From contig OZ244815.1 of assembly GCA_965220235.1 (NCBI GenBank), positions 186,001 through 250,000 of the forward strand: 64,000 nucleotides of DNA. The letters run 5' to 3'. The notes below the pieces were generated by a model, which made no database searches, was not told where the DNA came from, and was given only the letters and a program-made list of their open reading frames with translations. A program made the position numbers and the translations under genes. This DNA is from Bin55 sp965220235. Its GTDB lineage: Bacteria > Pseudomonadota > Gammaproteobacteria > Pseudomonadales > Azotimanducaceae. This document shows, piece after piece, positions 42,608 through 51,986 of this stretch; positions within the stretch are counted from its first letter, which is position 1, and each line of letters opens with the position of its first letter.

Positions 42608-42867
42608 TGAAAAAGTACAACAAACCTCTTGAACCATCTGAGGCTAATGCGATAAAAGACGAAGATATCGATTTCAGCGACATCCCTGAATTAGACGAGT
42701 CCTTCTGGGCAAACGCGCAGCTTGTCGAACCTGATCGAACGGAGCAAGTCACTCTAAGAATGAAGCGCTCAGTGCTAGATCATTTCAGATCTTCCGGCAA
42801 GGAGTACCAAACGCGGATTAATGAGGTATTGGAAAGCTACGTTCGCGCAAGAAACGATGCTAAGTAG
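42608..42867 (+). CDS. brnA: BrnA family antitoxin, orphan
   Basis: This 86-residue protein has the BrnA pattern: DFSDIPELDESFWANAQ, then VTLRMKRSVLDHFRSSGKEY and QTRINEVLESYVRA (ribbon-helix-helix). BrnA normally follows and neutralises the BrnT toxin. The 250 bases upstream contain no BrnT frame, so the toxin is missing. ATG at 42608 with a purine-rich site is preferred to the frame opening at 42511. Confidence 0.75.
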
Positions 42868-43073
42868 AGGTTAACTGCGAGACCGTTTTCGGAACCATTT
42901 CAATCCGATCCCGGATATGCGTAGGTTTTCTCACTGAAGAAATTAAGAATATGGCGCTAGATACTTGTCATTCCCGAAATAGCTAGATCGAGTCAGCTTT
43001 CTAAACGTAAAACCAATTCATCTGATGCCTTAATTAATACGACAAATTGCATCTAGATTCCGAGAATCTTCGC

Positions 43074-44054
43074 ATGCAATTTGTTCAGACGTCGCTTCTC
43101 GTCCTACTGAGTCTGTCTGCGCCGGTTGTACAAGCAGACACGGTCACAACGGCTCAAATCCTGCAACGCACGCTTACCGGTGTACCAGCTTGCCTGAACT
43201 GGCGCTGGACCGGAAATTGCCTCTGGAAGAAGTGTGACTTACTAGGTTGCGACGTTACGACGTCCATAAAGGTCCGTCACTATTTACCCGATCTTCTTGT
43301 TACGGTTCAGCGTACACCATCGGAGATTCCATGGATCGAAATACGTCGGTTGTTGGCATCCGCGCAATCTGCGACACTAGCGAGCGTGCTTCGACCGATT
43401 TCCTCATATCCGCTGATTGGATCGGGTGGGGATGTCGCCGCTGCAATCGACTCGCCGCGCAATGGTGACGTTCGCTTTTTTGAAGCCAATGTCTTTGGAC
43501 ACCCGCTTGAGGAGATCCTATTCGAAACGGATAAACTCCTATGCAAAGCCGTAACCCAACCAGGCAAACCGTACTACCAATCGGCACTTGATGCGATCGC
43601 ATGGCGATTTGCACCTATTGAATCGATGATGCCTGACGCGCTGATTCCTGGTAGGCGCGAGATAGGTACATCACCACTCGAAACCTGGGGTTCGGTATAT
43701 CCGCGAAGCGGATTCATCGTGCAACAAGATCCCGTTCGAGCTGCCGCGGTCATTGCACAACGCGCTTGCGATATCGCGATCAGCCCTCGTAATAGCCATA
43801 TCGCACTCGAATTGGAATCACCCGCAGTTTACGCCACCGTACCGAATCACCTGGATGAAAGCGACGCGGCAACGGGTCTATGGCAGATGGTCTCGCCGAA
43901 GGTAGACGTTGCGTGTGAACTGTTTGGTTCAGGTCGTCCGGACTGGGGTTTGGACCGCATAGACGAAACACGTGCTTTTATCTGGAATTTATGGCGACCT
44001 TATGAGTGTTGCGAACCAAACGGCGAAACGTACTTAGGATCCATTCATTTTTAA
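43074..44054 (+). CDS. TIGR03756 family ICE protein (TraU-like)
   Basis: This 326-residue protein has a signal peptide (LLVLLSLSAPVVQA). It is cysteine-bearing, with the family phrases GVPACLNWRWTGNCLWKKC and EIRRLL; later come PRSGFIVQQDPVRAAAVIAQRAC, VYATVPNHLDES and LWRPYECCEP. It is probably a periplasmic, disulphide-rich assembly factor for the mating pilus. The TIGR03757 gene that normally precedes it is absent. It marks the return of the conjugation genes after the cargo. Confidence 0.82.
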   Translation: MQFVQTSLLVLLSLSAPVVQADTVTTAQILQRTLTGVPACLNWRWTGNCLWKKCDLLGCDVTTSIKVRHYLPDLLVTVQRTPSEIPWIEIRRLLASAQSATLASVLRPISSYPLIGSGGDVAAAIDSPRNGDVRFFEANVFGHPLEEILFETDKLLCKAVTQPGKPYYQSALDAIAWRFAPIESMMPDALIPGRREIGTSPLETWGSVYPRSGFIVQQDPVRAAAVIAQRACDIAISPRNSHIALELESPAVYATVPNHLDESDAATGLWQMVSPKVDVACELFGSGRPDWGLDRIDETRAFIWNLWRPYECCEPNGETYLGSIHF

Positions 44055-44088
44055 ACGCAGAACTGTCATTAGTGGTGTCGCGCTCTGT

Positions 44089-45390
44089 GTGATCGCGGCG
44101 ATGTCAAACCATGCATCCAATCCGCCGACTGAGGACAGTCTGTGGTACTACGAGATCGGTGGCGCTGAGGTCGTTCCGAGGCCACTTAATCCGAATCACC
44201 GTTCCTTGACCCTTGCTGGATCTGCGCAACTCGGCTTGGGTTATAGCTGCGGTAAATTTGATCCGGTACTTGGTGTTGCAGAGACGCTGAATCAAGTCAA
44301 GACCGGTGCAGAGGACATGCTCCGTGCCATGACGGAAGCGGCGACAGGAGCGATCGCGTCGCTTCCTGCCTTGATTTTGCAACGCGCGAATCCCGGTTTG
44401 TACGAACTCATGCAAAACGCGCTCGTGGGTGCGAAATTGCGAGTCGACCTGGCGACGCGCAACTGCCGCCAAATGGAAGCTGCCATCGCTCAGGGGAAGA
44501 ACCCGTATCACGAGCTGATCGTGCTATCTAAAGGGAACGATTGGAAACGCCAGATGAGCGTCGGCGGCAACAACATCGTCAACGCGGAGTCGGTCGTTGA
44601 CGCGGCTAACGGCGCGAACGGAATCCCTTGGGTACTCGGGCAACCGGCAGGTGGACAAGGGCAACTTCCCATCCAGCTGACTAGCGATGTCGCTCAAGTA
44701 GGCTACAACATCATCCTCAATCGCCACGTCGCTCAAACCGCACCTGTGTCGTCGAGTGTGGGTGGACGGTTGCGTCAACTCTGGTCAACACCGCAAGCGG
44801 CCGCGAGTTGGGTGGTCGACGTGGTGGGTGAACACGTCGTGACGACCTGTGCGAACTGTCCGAAAATATCAAAACCGGGGCAGGGATTGATAACCGGGTT
44901 ATCACGCGAGTCAACGGCGCTCGCGGAAAAACTGGATGCCGTCGTTGCTTCACCCGTGCCGCCTACCCGTGATGCCCTCGAAGCGCTTTCGGGTCCGAAC
45001 GTAACGATCACGCGGGAGGTTGTCGAAGCGCTCCGTGAGCTACCGGTCCAGGAACGCGCCATCGTTCAGTCGCGCTTGGTCAATGACATTGCGGTTAGCC
45101 GAACGTTGGAGAAATCGTTCTATGCGCGCCGCTTGCTGGTAACCGGTGGTCAAGTACCCGAGGTGCTCGGAAACGCTGTCGCAACGACCCACGTTGCGCG
45201 TGCAGTCGCTACATTAGATGCTGAAACTGAGCGACTGCTATTCGAATACAAGGCGCGCCAGGAAGTCGTGTCGGATACAGCGCAGCGATTACTTCGCCGC
45301 GCGGCGGGTATACGCGAAACCTCTCGAGGTATCCCGAAACTCGGTCCGCTTGATAACCGACCTTTAATCGATGGTCGTGTACCACGTTAG
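44089..45390 (+). CDS. TIGR03755 (PFL_4711) family ICE protein (TraH-like)
   Basis: The protein has 433 residues from the GTG at 44089, but the signal peptide is cut there. Extending in frame to an ATT at 44047 gives a full signal peptide (FKRRTVISGVALCVIAAMS), so the true start may be that ATT or a missed upstream start. Family motifs include SLWYYEIGGAEVV, LGLGYSCGKFDP and ALILQRANPGLYELMQ. Repeated GANGIPWVLG and VGYNIIL regions follow. A perfect GATAACC-G-GGTTATC palindrome lies inside the gene at 44889. Confidence 0.78.
   Translation: MIAAMSNHASNPPTEDSLWYYEIGGAEVVPRPLNPNHRSLTLAGSAQLGLGYSCGKFDPVLGVAETLNQVKTGAEDMLRAMTEAATGAIASLPALILQRANPGLYELMQNALVGAKLRVDLATRNCRQMEAAIAQGKNPYHELIVLSKGNDWKRQMSVGGNNIVNAESVVDAANGANGIPWVLGQPAGGQGQLPIQLTSDVAQVGYNIILNRHVAQTAPVSSSVGGRLRQLWSTPQAAASWVVDVVGEHVVTTCANCPKISKPGQGLITGLSRESTALAEKLDAVVASPVPPTRDALEALSGPNVTITREVVEALRELPVQERAIVQSRLVNDIAVSRTLEKSFYARRLLVTGGQVPEVLGNAVATTHVARAVATLDAETERLLFEYKARQEVVSDTAQRLLRRAAGIRETSRGIPKLGPLDNRPLIDGRVPR
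44889..44903. repeat. Fourth perfect copy of the 15-bp palindrome, inside a coding gene
   Basis: GATAACC-G-GGTTATC is identical to the first unit of the array at 3871-3955. It lies about 41 kb away, inside the TIGR03755 gene. Flanking bases (TT before, ACG after) also match the array's first unit. Confidence 0.8.
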
Positions 45391-45392
45391 CC

Positions 45393-45698
45393 GTGATCGC
45401 ATATGGGAAACGCATCGTTTGGCTTGTGTTGGGTTTATTTACCGTAATGGGACTCGTTGTACTACACGGCAAGGTAGACGCTCACACGCTATTGTCGTTG
45501 CGGATGGTGACACTGCTCACGGTCATTTTGGGATGGCGTTATCTAGTCGATGCGCTGACAGCTGGAGGCTGGGTGCATCCATTGAAACGATCGGCCGTTA
45601 TCGCGTCACGTTGGCGCGTGCTTGGACTGGTGGCGATGCTTGAAATCTTCGTGATTCAGCAATTGCCTCGATTAATGATCGAAATCGTTCGAATTTGA
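45393..45698 (+). CDS. Small membrane protein of the conjugation operon
   Basis: The 101 residues contain three hydrophobic segments (IVWLVLGLFTVMGLVVLH, TLLTVILGWRYLV, LGLVAMLEIFVIQQL). It starts with GTG two bases after the TIGR03755 stop and ends overlapping the TraG start (TTGA). A small membrane gene at this position is usual in PFGI-1 ICEs. No function is known. Confidence 0.65.
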   Translation: MIAYGKRIVWLVLGLFTVMGLVVLHGKVDAHTLLSLRMVTLLTVILGWRYLVDALTAGGWVHPLKRSAVIASRWRVLGLVAMLEIFVIQQLPRLMIEIVRI

Positions 45699-47242
45699 AC
45701 GTTGACAGCTATCTGGAGATCTTCACCACGTTGTTCGGGTGGATGTTTTACGGCGTTCTCTGGGATGTGCTTACGGAAACCGGCGTGGTGTATCTGCCGT
45801 TTCTCGGGATCCTGCTGGATAACTGGCGTGAACCGGCAACTGATGCGCCGATCGGACCTGCATCGGACACCTCATTAAGACGCCTTGAATTTGAGCTGTT
45901 CGCAGCACTGCTCGTGGTTGTGCTCGCCGTACAACCTGCATCGTTAACCGCGTTTCGCGCCAACGCAATCGAATACACACCGCCGCCCACTCTGGCCGAC
46001 CCCGAACCGACGCCAGTCAATATCACTTCCAACGACAGTACGTTCGGGGTCTCAGGATTTACCGACTCGAATGCGGTTGTCGAAACACCTGGGTGGTGGT
46101 ATGCGGTTCTCTCGATCTCGTCAGGTCTAAACCATGCAGTCATTGAGGGACTACCGAAAGGTACGGACATTCGACAAGCCATGCAGTACGCGCGGATGGT
46201 CACGTTGCAGGATCCCGTTCTGCGTCATGAGGTCGCGCAATTTCACCAAGACTGTTTTGTGCCGAGTCGCTCGAAGTTCTTTCGTGAAAAGCCGCGGTCG
46301 GTTTTGATTGACCGGTTACTCAATGACTTCGGACAACAGGATCTCGACTGGGTCGGATCGCATGTGTACCGAGCAACGAATGGGTACTACGACTTCTATC
46401 GGGCTGGTGTCCCGATCGAAGGATGGCCATTTGATCGACATCGCGACACGGAATACGACACGACGAATCCTCCTCCACACGGACGACCTCACTGTAAGCA
46501 ATGGTGGGAACACGAGGCGCACGGACTGCGCCAAAAATTGATCGAGGCTGTCAACGTTCAGGCAGCCGGTTTTCCGGCGGTGCTGTTGAACTTCGGCTTT
46601 ACGTTCAACAGTGAACGCTTCAAGGACACCGTTGCGCGTACGGCATTGTTGAATCGCCCGCCAACGTGGTCGAACAACGACCTTAAGGACCGCAATATCG
46701 CAACCACAGGATGGATGAGCGGTGTGGAGTCGACGGTCAAGTCGATTGTGGCGGGTGCGGGCATCGCCGTCGCGGCTGGCGCTGCGAGTCTGACAATCAC
46801 CGTATTGCTTCAGCTACTGCCGATGCTACAGGCGCTGATCTTGCTTTGCATCTACGCCCTCTTACCGATGCTGCTGGTATTGAGCAGATATTCGCTCAAT
46901 GTGATGATCTCGATGGGCATTACGATCTTTAGCATCAAATTCTGGACCGTGCTCTGGTACCTCGCACAATGGGTGGACCAGAACCTGATTACGTCCATGT
47001 ATCCAGATACCAATGTCCTGGTCTCGAACTTCCTGCTTGATACCGAGCACAGTACGAAACGTGTGTTGCTCAACACGGCGACCGGATTGATGTATATCGG
47101 GTTACCGGTCCTGTGGACATTGATTATGGGGTGGGCCGGTGTGAAGGCTGGCCGTTCGATCGAATCAGCATCAGCACCCTACGGTCGAATTTCAGGCGAC
47201 GCGGGTCAGCAAGGCGCTTCAATCGTCCGCAAGGCGATGTAG
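45695..47242 (+). CDS. TraG N-terminal domain conjugation protein
   Basis: The protein has 515 residues. Membrane segments occur at the N-terminus (LFGWMFYGVLWDVL, LELFAALLVVVLAV) and near residues 350-440 (AAGAASLTITVLLQLLPML, ILLCIYALLPMLLVL). GVVYLPFLGILLDNW is the TraG_N signature. It should be an inner-membrane protein for mating-pair stabilisation. The C-terminal exclusion domain of F TraG is absent, as usual in this ICE class. TTG start overlaps the previous stop. Confidence 0.82.
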   Translation: MNVDSYLEIFTTLFGWMFYGVLWDVLTETGVVYLPFLGILLDNWREPATDAPIGPASDTSLRRLEFELFAALLVVVLAVQPASLTAFRANAIEYTPPPTLADPEPTPVNITSNDSTFGVSGFTDSNAVVETPGWWYAVLSISSGLNHAVIEGLPKGTDIRQAMQYARMVTLQDPVLRHEVAQFHQDCFVPSRSKFFREKPRSVLIDRLLNDFGQQDLDWVGSHVYRATNGYYDFYRAGVPIEGWPFDRHRDTEYDTTNPPPHGRPHCKQWWEHEAHGLRQKLIEAVNVQAAGFPAVLLNFGFTFNSERFKDTVARTALLNRPPTWSNNDLKDRNIATTGWMSGVESTVKSIVAGAGIAVAAGAASLTITVLLQLLPMLQALILLCIYALLPMLLVLSRYSLNVMISMGITIFSIKFWTVLWYLAQWVDQNLITSMYPDTNVLVSNFLLDTEHSTKRVLLNTATGLMYIGLPVLWTLIMGWAGVKAGRSIESASAPYGRISGDAGQQGASIVRKAM

Positions 47243-47618
47243 GTGCAATTCGAAATTCTGTGAGACGTCAACGTAGAAGCTCTGCGTTATTTCTCGCCGT
47301 GACAGTCCACCTTCGTGTTCCGAAGGACTTGTCGGGTATTGGCCCCCGGTGCCTAGAACGTATTTCGTTGTGAATGTAGCGTTTCTATACGTTTAGACGA
47401 CTGTGTTGAGATCGGTGCGGAGACGTTGATCAAAGCTGACTCAACTGTCAGAGTTTTTCGAGACTGCAGGCAGGGGGTACTAAATACAGATCAAAAAGCA
47501 GCTTGATCTGTTGTATGCCTTCGGTTCAGGTGATGCTTGTGGTACCGACTTAAAAATACCTACACCACATGATTTGATTTTCGGCACGCGAGAACTCACG
47601 CGTTCCGACAATCTCCAC
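47243..47618. other. 376-base interval between conjugation and pilus operons
   Basis: No recognisable gene. In other ICEs of this class a DUF3742 gene and the relaxase region follow traG; neither is here. It probably contains the terminator of the transfer operon and the promoter of the pil operon, but no strong stem is seen. Confidence 0.4.
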
Positions 47619-48467
47619 ATGTTCAAAAACCCAGTTGTTCTCGCAGCCCTCTATTTTGTGTGGACTCAACTGATTTCCGCGTGTGCCTTTTCGGCCTCGG
47701 ATTCACCGACCGACCTTCCGTATTCGCTAAAACGAGCGATCGCGGTTGAGCTTGCTAATGCAAGTGCGATCCACTGGGAAGGCAAAAAGGGCGCGGTTTA
47801 TGTTCATTCAGCGTCTCACGACGACTGGTTGCGAGAAGCGCTGACGGACGAGCTTGTTTCGAGACGGTACTCAGTCTCCGCAGACCCTCGTACCGCGAGA
47901 CGAATCGAGGTCGCCGTGACGAATGTCAGACCCGATAGCGTATACGTCTCCCTAAATCTGGACAACGATCGAGTGTTGGACCGAATGTTCCACTTTGAAC
48001 GAGTCGATCCGTCGGACGTCGCTTTCGATATTGATCAGTCGAGCGATGCCTTTACAGGGTACTTCCCTGTACGGCGAGAAGTGCAATCACCAATCCACGG
48101 TCGAACCACGCCTCCGTTGGCGGAGGTGTCGGTTACAGCATCGCAGGAGACACTAATCGCTCTACCGTCGGTACGGCAATCGCCTCAGAAGCTCGCTAGC
48201 ACGCTTGAGTGTGGCCCTGTTGTCCTTACTCAAGGTTCGCTTAAGCAGAACCTCAAGCGAATCCTGAATGCGTGTGGTTGGGAGCTCGTCGAGTGGCCAC
48301 AGGATCACTCAAAACCAAACCACGAACTCGACTGGCTCGTACCGACGACGCAGTCGCTGGACATTGCCTCGACCGAGGAACTAGCACATGCGCTCAGGGT
48401 TGCCTTTGATCTTGAAATCGACCTTAATCAATCGGCTAAAACCCTCAGTATTCGGTTACACAAGTGA
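47619..48467 (+). CDS. pilL: PilL-like lipoprotein with C-terminal TcpQ domain
   Basis: This 282-residue protein has a lipoprotein signal ending LISAC. Its C-terminal part (SLKQNLKRILNACGWELVEW, then DIASTEELAHALRVAFDLEID) is a TcpQ/secretin-pilotin-like domain known from type IVb pili. It is first in the order pilL-N-O-P-Q-R-S. The N-terminal PilL domain is encoded separately at 12780. ATG at 47619 exposes the signal; an earlier TTG at 47511 would not. The middle region (about 30-190) I do not recognise. Confidence 0.65.
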   Translation: MFKNPVVLAALYFVWTQLISACAFSASDSPTDLPYSLKRAIAVELANASAIHWEGKKGAVYVHSASHDDWLREALTDELVSRRYSVSADPRTARRIEVAVTNVRPDSVYVSLNLDNDRVLDRMFHFERVDPSDVAFDIDQSSDAFTGYFPVRREVQSPIHGRTTPPLAEVSVTASQETLIALPSVRQSPQKLASTLECGPVVLTQGSLKQNLKRILNACGWELVEWPQDHSKPNHELDWLVPTTQSLDIASTEELAHALRVAFDLEIDLNQSAKTLSIRLHK

Positions 48468-49927
48468 TGAGACCCCTTCGAGTCCGGTGGTCAACGCTCG
48501 CGCTGTTGCCGCTGATGTCATTCATGAGCTGCGGGGTGGCAGAACGTGAGAGCACAACGAACGGTAGTGTTTTAGACAGCTCTCGGTTCGTTCAGATCAG
48601 CGTTCCGATGGAACCTAAACCCGACGAGCTTTCCGAGTTCATACCAACCTTCCCGTCGATGCAGCCGGTGTCACGTCCCACGGACGCGCCTTGGTTGTTG
48701 GAACCGGTCGAGATCAGCCTGCGCGACATTGACGCAGCTGAAGCCATCACACTCATTACGGGCGCACAAGCCGTGCAATTCGATCTCCGCGTCGAGGAAA
48801 TGCCAGTGGTTCGTTACGCAAGCACGTCCGAACACACGATAAAGGACGCGCTTGATGCGATTGTTGCACAAGCCGATTGGACGTATTCGGTTGTCGATGG
48901 CGCGGTTCATGTTCAAGACCTGGAAACGCGGACGCTGTTATTGCTGGCTCAGCCTGGCACGGTAGAAGCGAAGATGAGCGTGAACGCACTTGATACAGGT
49001 TCAGGAGGCGACGCTGGTGCAAGCGACGGCGGTTCGGTCGAACATGCCAGTGATCCGTACCGCACCGAACTTGAACCTGTCGTCAAGGAGCTGCTCGCAG
49101 GCGATCTGGAACGGAACGTACCGTCGACCGTGCGCCTGTTACCAAACGCGAACGCGCTCTTAGTCACGGCGCGTCCATCCACGGTCAGACGCATCGCGGA
49201 ACTGGTAGAGACCTACAACGAACGTGTCTCGAAGAGTGTCCGAATTCATATCACCGTGTACGAAGTGACGTCGTCGTCAAAACAGTCGGTCGGTACGCGC
49301 CTGCAAGCGGTATTGGCGGATCCATCGGCCGCATTTATTGGTGGTTGGGATGTGCGTTCGGTCGAAACGGACCAGCAGTTTGCCTTTGAACTCCTAAATC
49401 CAGTCAAGCGATACGCTGGAACCGATGCATTGCTGGAGTGGCTCAATCGAGAAGGGGATGCCACCATCAACTTCAACGACTCGATCGAGGTCCGCAACAA
49501 CCAGATTGCCGCAAGTTCGTCAACGCGAACCTACCAGTACATCTCATCCATTACCCGGCAACAAGACACGCTGGGTCGGGAACGCACTGAAGTGCAACGA
49601 GAGCAGTTGCGCACGGGTTGGTCCATCAGCGTCCATCCGACCATTGGACACGATGTCGTCACGGTCCGACTCTCGCTGGCTCGACGTTCACTCGTAGAAG
49701 AACGACCGTTCCAGTTCGGCGAAAGCGTCGGCACGAACTTTGTCACGGACGATCAGGTCCGAGCGATGACAGTGTCCCTTGCGGACGGTGAATCACGCAT
49801 CGTCACGGCGCTTCGAGCGTCCGATGAGCGCAAAGACCGCAGCAAGTTCGCGGGACTGGTGACCCGTCGCGGTTCAAGCCAGTCGAACACCGAATCGGTG
49901 TTGCTGATGCGGGTGGAGCTGATTTGA
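48467..49927 (+). CDS. pilN: PilN type IVb pilus secretin
   Basis: This protein of about 486 residues is a lipoprotein (LMSFMSC). It has an N-terminal STN-like region (SLRDIDAAEAITLITGA), a glycine/serine-rich linker (about 170-190) and the secretin N and barrel parts (NANALLVTARPSTVRRIAELVE; VRIHITVYEV; GWSISVHPTIG; ALRASDERKDRS). It forms the outer-membrane channel of the thin pilus. ATG overlaps the pilL stop (TGATG). Confidence 0.85.
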   Translation: MRPLRVRWSTLALLPLMSFMSCGVAERESTTNGSVLDSSRFVQISVPMEPKPDELSEFIPTFPSMQPVSRPTDAPWLLEPVEISLRDIDAAEAITLITGAQAVQFDLRVEEMPVVRYASTSEHTIKDALDAIVAQADWTYSVVDGAVHVQDLETRTLLLLAQPGTVEAKMSVNALDTGSGGDAGASDGGSVEHASDPYRTELEPVVKELLAGDLERNVPSTVRLLPNANALLVTARPSTVRRIAELVETYNERVSKSVRIHITVYEVTSSSKQSVGTRLQAVLADPSAAFIGGWDVRSVETDQQFAFELLNPVKRYAGTDALLEWLNREGDATINFNDSIEVRNNQIAASSSTRTYQYISSITRQQDTLGRERTEVQREQLRTGWSISVHPTIGHDVVTVRLSLARRSLVEERPFQFGESVGTNFVTDDQVRAMTVSLADGESRIVTALRASDERKDRSKFAGLVTRRGSSQSNTESVLLMRVELI

Positions 49928-51096
49928 TGGCGATCGCATACGAAGACGGTATCAACGGGCAACCGCTGACGATCACTATTGACGCGATCGCCTGGGCACA
50001 ACCGTCCGCGACGAGCTGGTGGAACCGGTGTCGGGCATTGAATCGCCTCCTGGGCAAGTCCACCCACCTCTTGCATCTAAAGGCGACCGACAAGACCGAA
50101 CACATCTGGTACGCCGGTGTCGCTGGCACCTCGCTGGCCGCAGGGATCGAGCGTATGGCGATCGCGCACGATTCGCTCCGGGAGTCCATCGTGGCATTCC
50201 CGTTGGATACGCGAATCTACGTTGCCAACTTACAGAAAGGACTCGTCCGTGAAGAGTGGGTCCTGTATCCCGACGCATTCGACCGCCACGTGCAAACATG
50301 GCGTGCAGAAGGACGCCATTTCACGTTATTAACTGGCGGCGGGCGGCTTCAGCCTCGCTTGCCTAACGCCGTGCAGTTACCGGTCGACATCGACACGAAC
50401 GCGATGTTGTTTCGACACGCGTCGCTTGCGCTCTTCTCGGCAGGTTTATTACGGTGGCGCGACTGCGTGACCGCGCTGGTGCTTGTTGTGCTCTCCATCG
50501 TGGTTAGTTTTGCGTTCGTATGGTGGGACGGTACGCAAAGTGCGCAACCGCTACAACGGGTTGCCGCGCTTGTAGCCGAACCAGCCGCACCGGTTCGCCA
50601 TACAGCCAGTGCAGAGCTGGCGGAACTCGCTTTACTGATCGCCGAGCATGACGTCGCATTGTGGCGAACGCATGGAGCGACGGAGCTGAGCTACGACGCG
50701 GATGCGGGGGTGCTTGAGTTGCAAACCGCATCCGAAACACCGGTAAAGACCGAAATCGGTCGACTATCAGTAACGCTGAATCCGGTCTCTCTTGAACCCT
50801 ACACGCTTCATTCTTTTCACGCACAGTTAGCTGGGCATCTTGCGTCGCCTGCGTGGACATTCTCGTTTGGCGATCCGTATACGGTCGGTCTCGGTGCCGA
50901 GCTCGAACAGCATGTCACGATTTCGATAACGCAAGAAGATGCATCGAGCGACGTTTCCGTCGCGGCAGCGCTCGTTGACCTCAGTGAACGTCTCGTCCGC
51001 TTGCCGATCACGCTGTACACGGCAGACTGCAAGGTCTCTGAAGGCAATGTATCTGCGTGTGAGTTGAGCTTCGCGATCAGGGGATTAAGCGCATGA
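49927..51096 (+). CDS. pilO: PilO2-type type IVb pilus accessory protein
   Basis: The protein has 389 residues. An N-terminal actin-like/PilM-like cytoplasmic part is followed by one membrane segment (VTALVLVVLSIVVSFAFVWW, about residues 180-200) and a periplasmic domain. It has the right place and length for PilO of R64-like thin pili, between PilN and PilP, as part of the inner-membrane platform. ATG overlaps the pilN stop. Confidence 0.75.
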   Translation: MAIAYEDGINGQPLTITIDAIAWAQPSATSWWNRCRALNRLLGKSTHLLHLKATDKTEHIWYAGVAGTSLAAGIERMAIAHDSLRESIVAFPLDTRIYVANLQKGLVREEWVLYPDAFDRHVQTWRAEGRHFTLLTGGGRLQPRLPNAVQLPVDIDTNAMLFRHASLALFSAGLLRWRDCVTALVLVVLSIVVSFAFVWWDGTQSAQPLQRVAALVAEPAAPVRHTASAELAELALLIAEHDVALWRTHGATELSYDADAGVLELQTASETPVKTEIGRLSVTLNPVSLEPYTLHSFHAQLAGHLASPAWTFSFGDPYTVGLGAELEQHVTISITQEDASSDVSVAAALVDLSERLVRLPITLYTADCKVSEGNVSACELSFAIRGLSA

Positions 51097-51986
51097 CGCA
51101 AGTCATTTGTGTCGTTTGCCTCCTGACGGCGGCGACGTCCTGGGCATCCGACGAAGTCGTCCCTGCTGCCACAGGCGAACCGCAGTCGATTGACTTCGAA
51201 CGCACGTTTGACGAGGCGATTGCCGAAACAGGTCCACAAGATCCCGACTTCGCGCAATCACTCACCATTCCATTGGATGAACCGACGGTCGAACAGGATG
51301 AGACGAGTGCATCCGCGGAAACCAAACCCGTCTTCGAGACGGCCAACACATCCGGCCGCGTTGGTGTCGAGGAGAACCTTCCAATGCTCGATCCGGATAA
51401 AGATGAATCGTCTTCGGTAGACAACTTAGAGCCGATCACGCTCGACGACTTACTACGGCAGACTCGCGAAACGCCTCATCTGCAAAGGGAGGCCTTGCTG
51501 ACTCGACTTGCGGAACGACGACGTCTCGCCATTGCCTTACGAACGACGCTAGAAGCGGCGGAGCACGTAGCCAAATTCGGTGAAGCCGGTGCTGAACTGT
51601 TACAGGACGCGTCGCTCGACAAGATCGTGGCGACCATGATCGAAACTCAAGAACAAGCGGCACTCGATGCTGCTCAACCGAAGGTGTCGGTGTCCTCACC
51701 CACTCACACGGATCCGAATTCCTCAGCGGCTTCGCCAGAAGATGTAGAAGCGGAGAAAGAAGATGGATTTGACGCGTGGCGACCGATCTACATCGTGCAT
51801 GATGCACGCGGTCAGAAAGTCGGATGGCGACATCTTGAGCGAGAGGAACGGGCGGTCACGTACGTGGGCGAACGCTGGGAGATCGGCCCAGACGCCATCA
51901 CGGTAGTGGCTGTCGCGTCCGATCAAAGCGGTAGCTATCTGGTCATTGAAGTCAACGGAGAACGGCGTGAACTCCATCTTTTCTAG
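51093..51986 (+). CDS. pilP: PilP-like type IVb pilus protein
   Basis: This 297-residue protein has a signal peptide (VICVVCLLTAATSWA), a long acidic linker, a helical part around 125-200 and a C-terminal beta domain (WEIGPDAITVVAVASDQSG). It stands between pilO and pilQ. It would connect the secretin with the inner-membrane platform. It is longer than typical PilP (about 150-180), because of the linker. Confidence 0.65.
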   Translation: MTQVICVVCLLTAATSWASDEVVPAATGEPQSIDFERTFDEAIAETGPQDPDFAQSLTIPLDEPTVEQDETSASAETKPVFETANTSGRVGVEENLPMLDPDKDESSSVDNLEPITLDDLLRQTRETPHLQREALLTRLAERRRLAIALRTTLEAAEHVAKFGEAGAELLQDASLDKIVATMIETQEQAALDAAQPKVSVSSPTHTDPNSSAASPEDVEAEKEDGFDAWRPIYIVHDARGQKVGWRHLEREERAVTYVGERWEIGPDAITVVAVASDQSGSYLVIEVNGERRELHLF

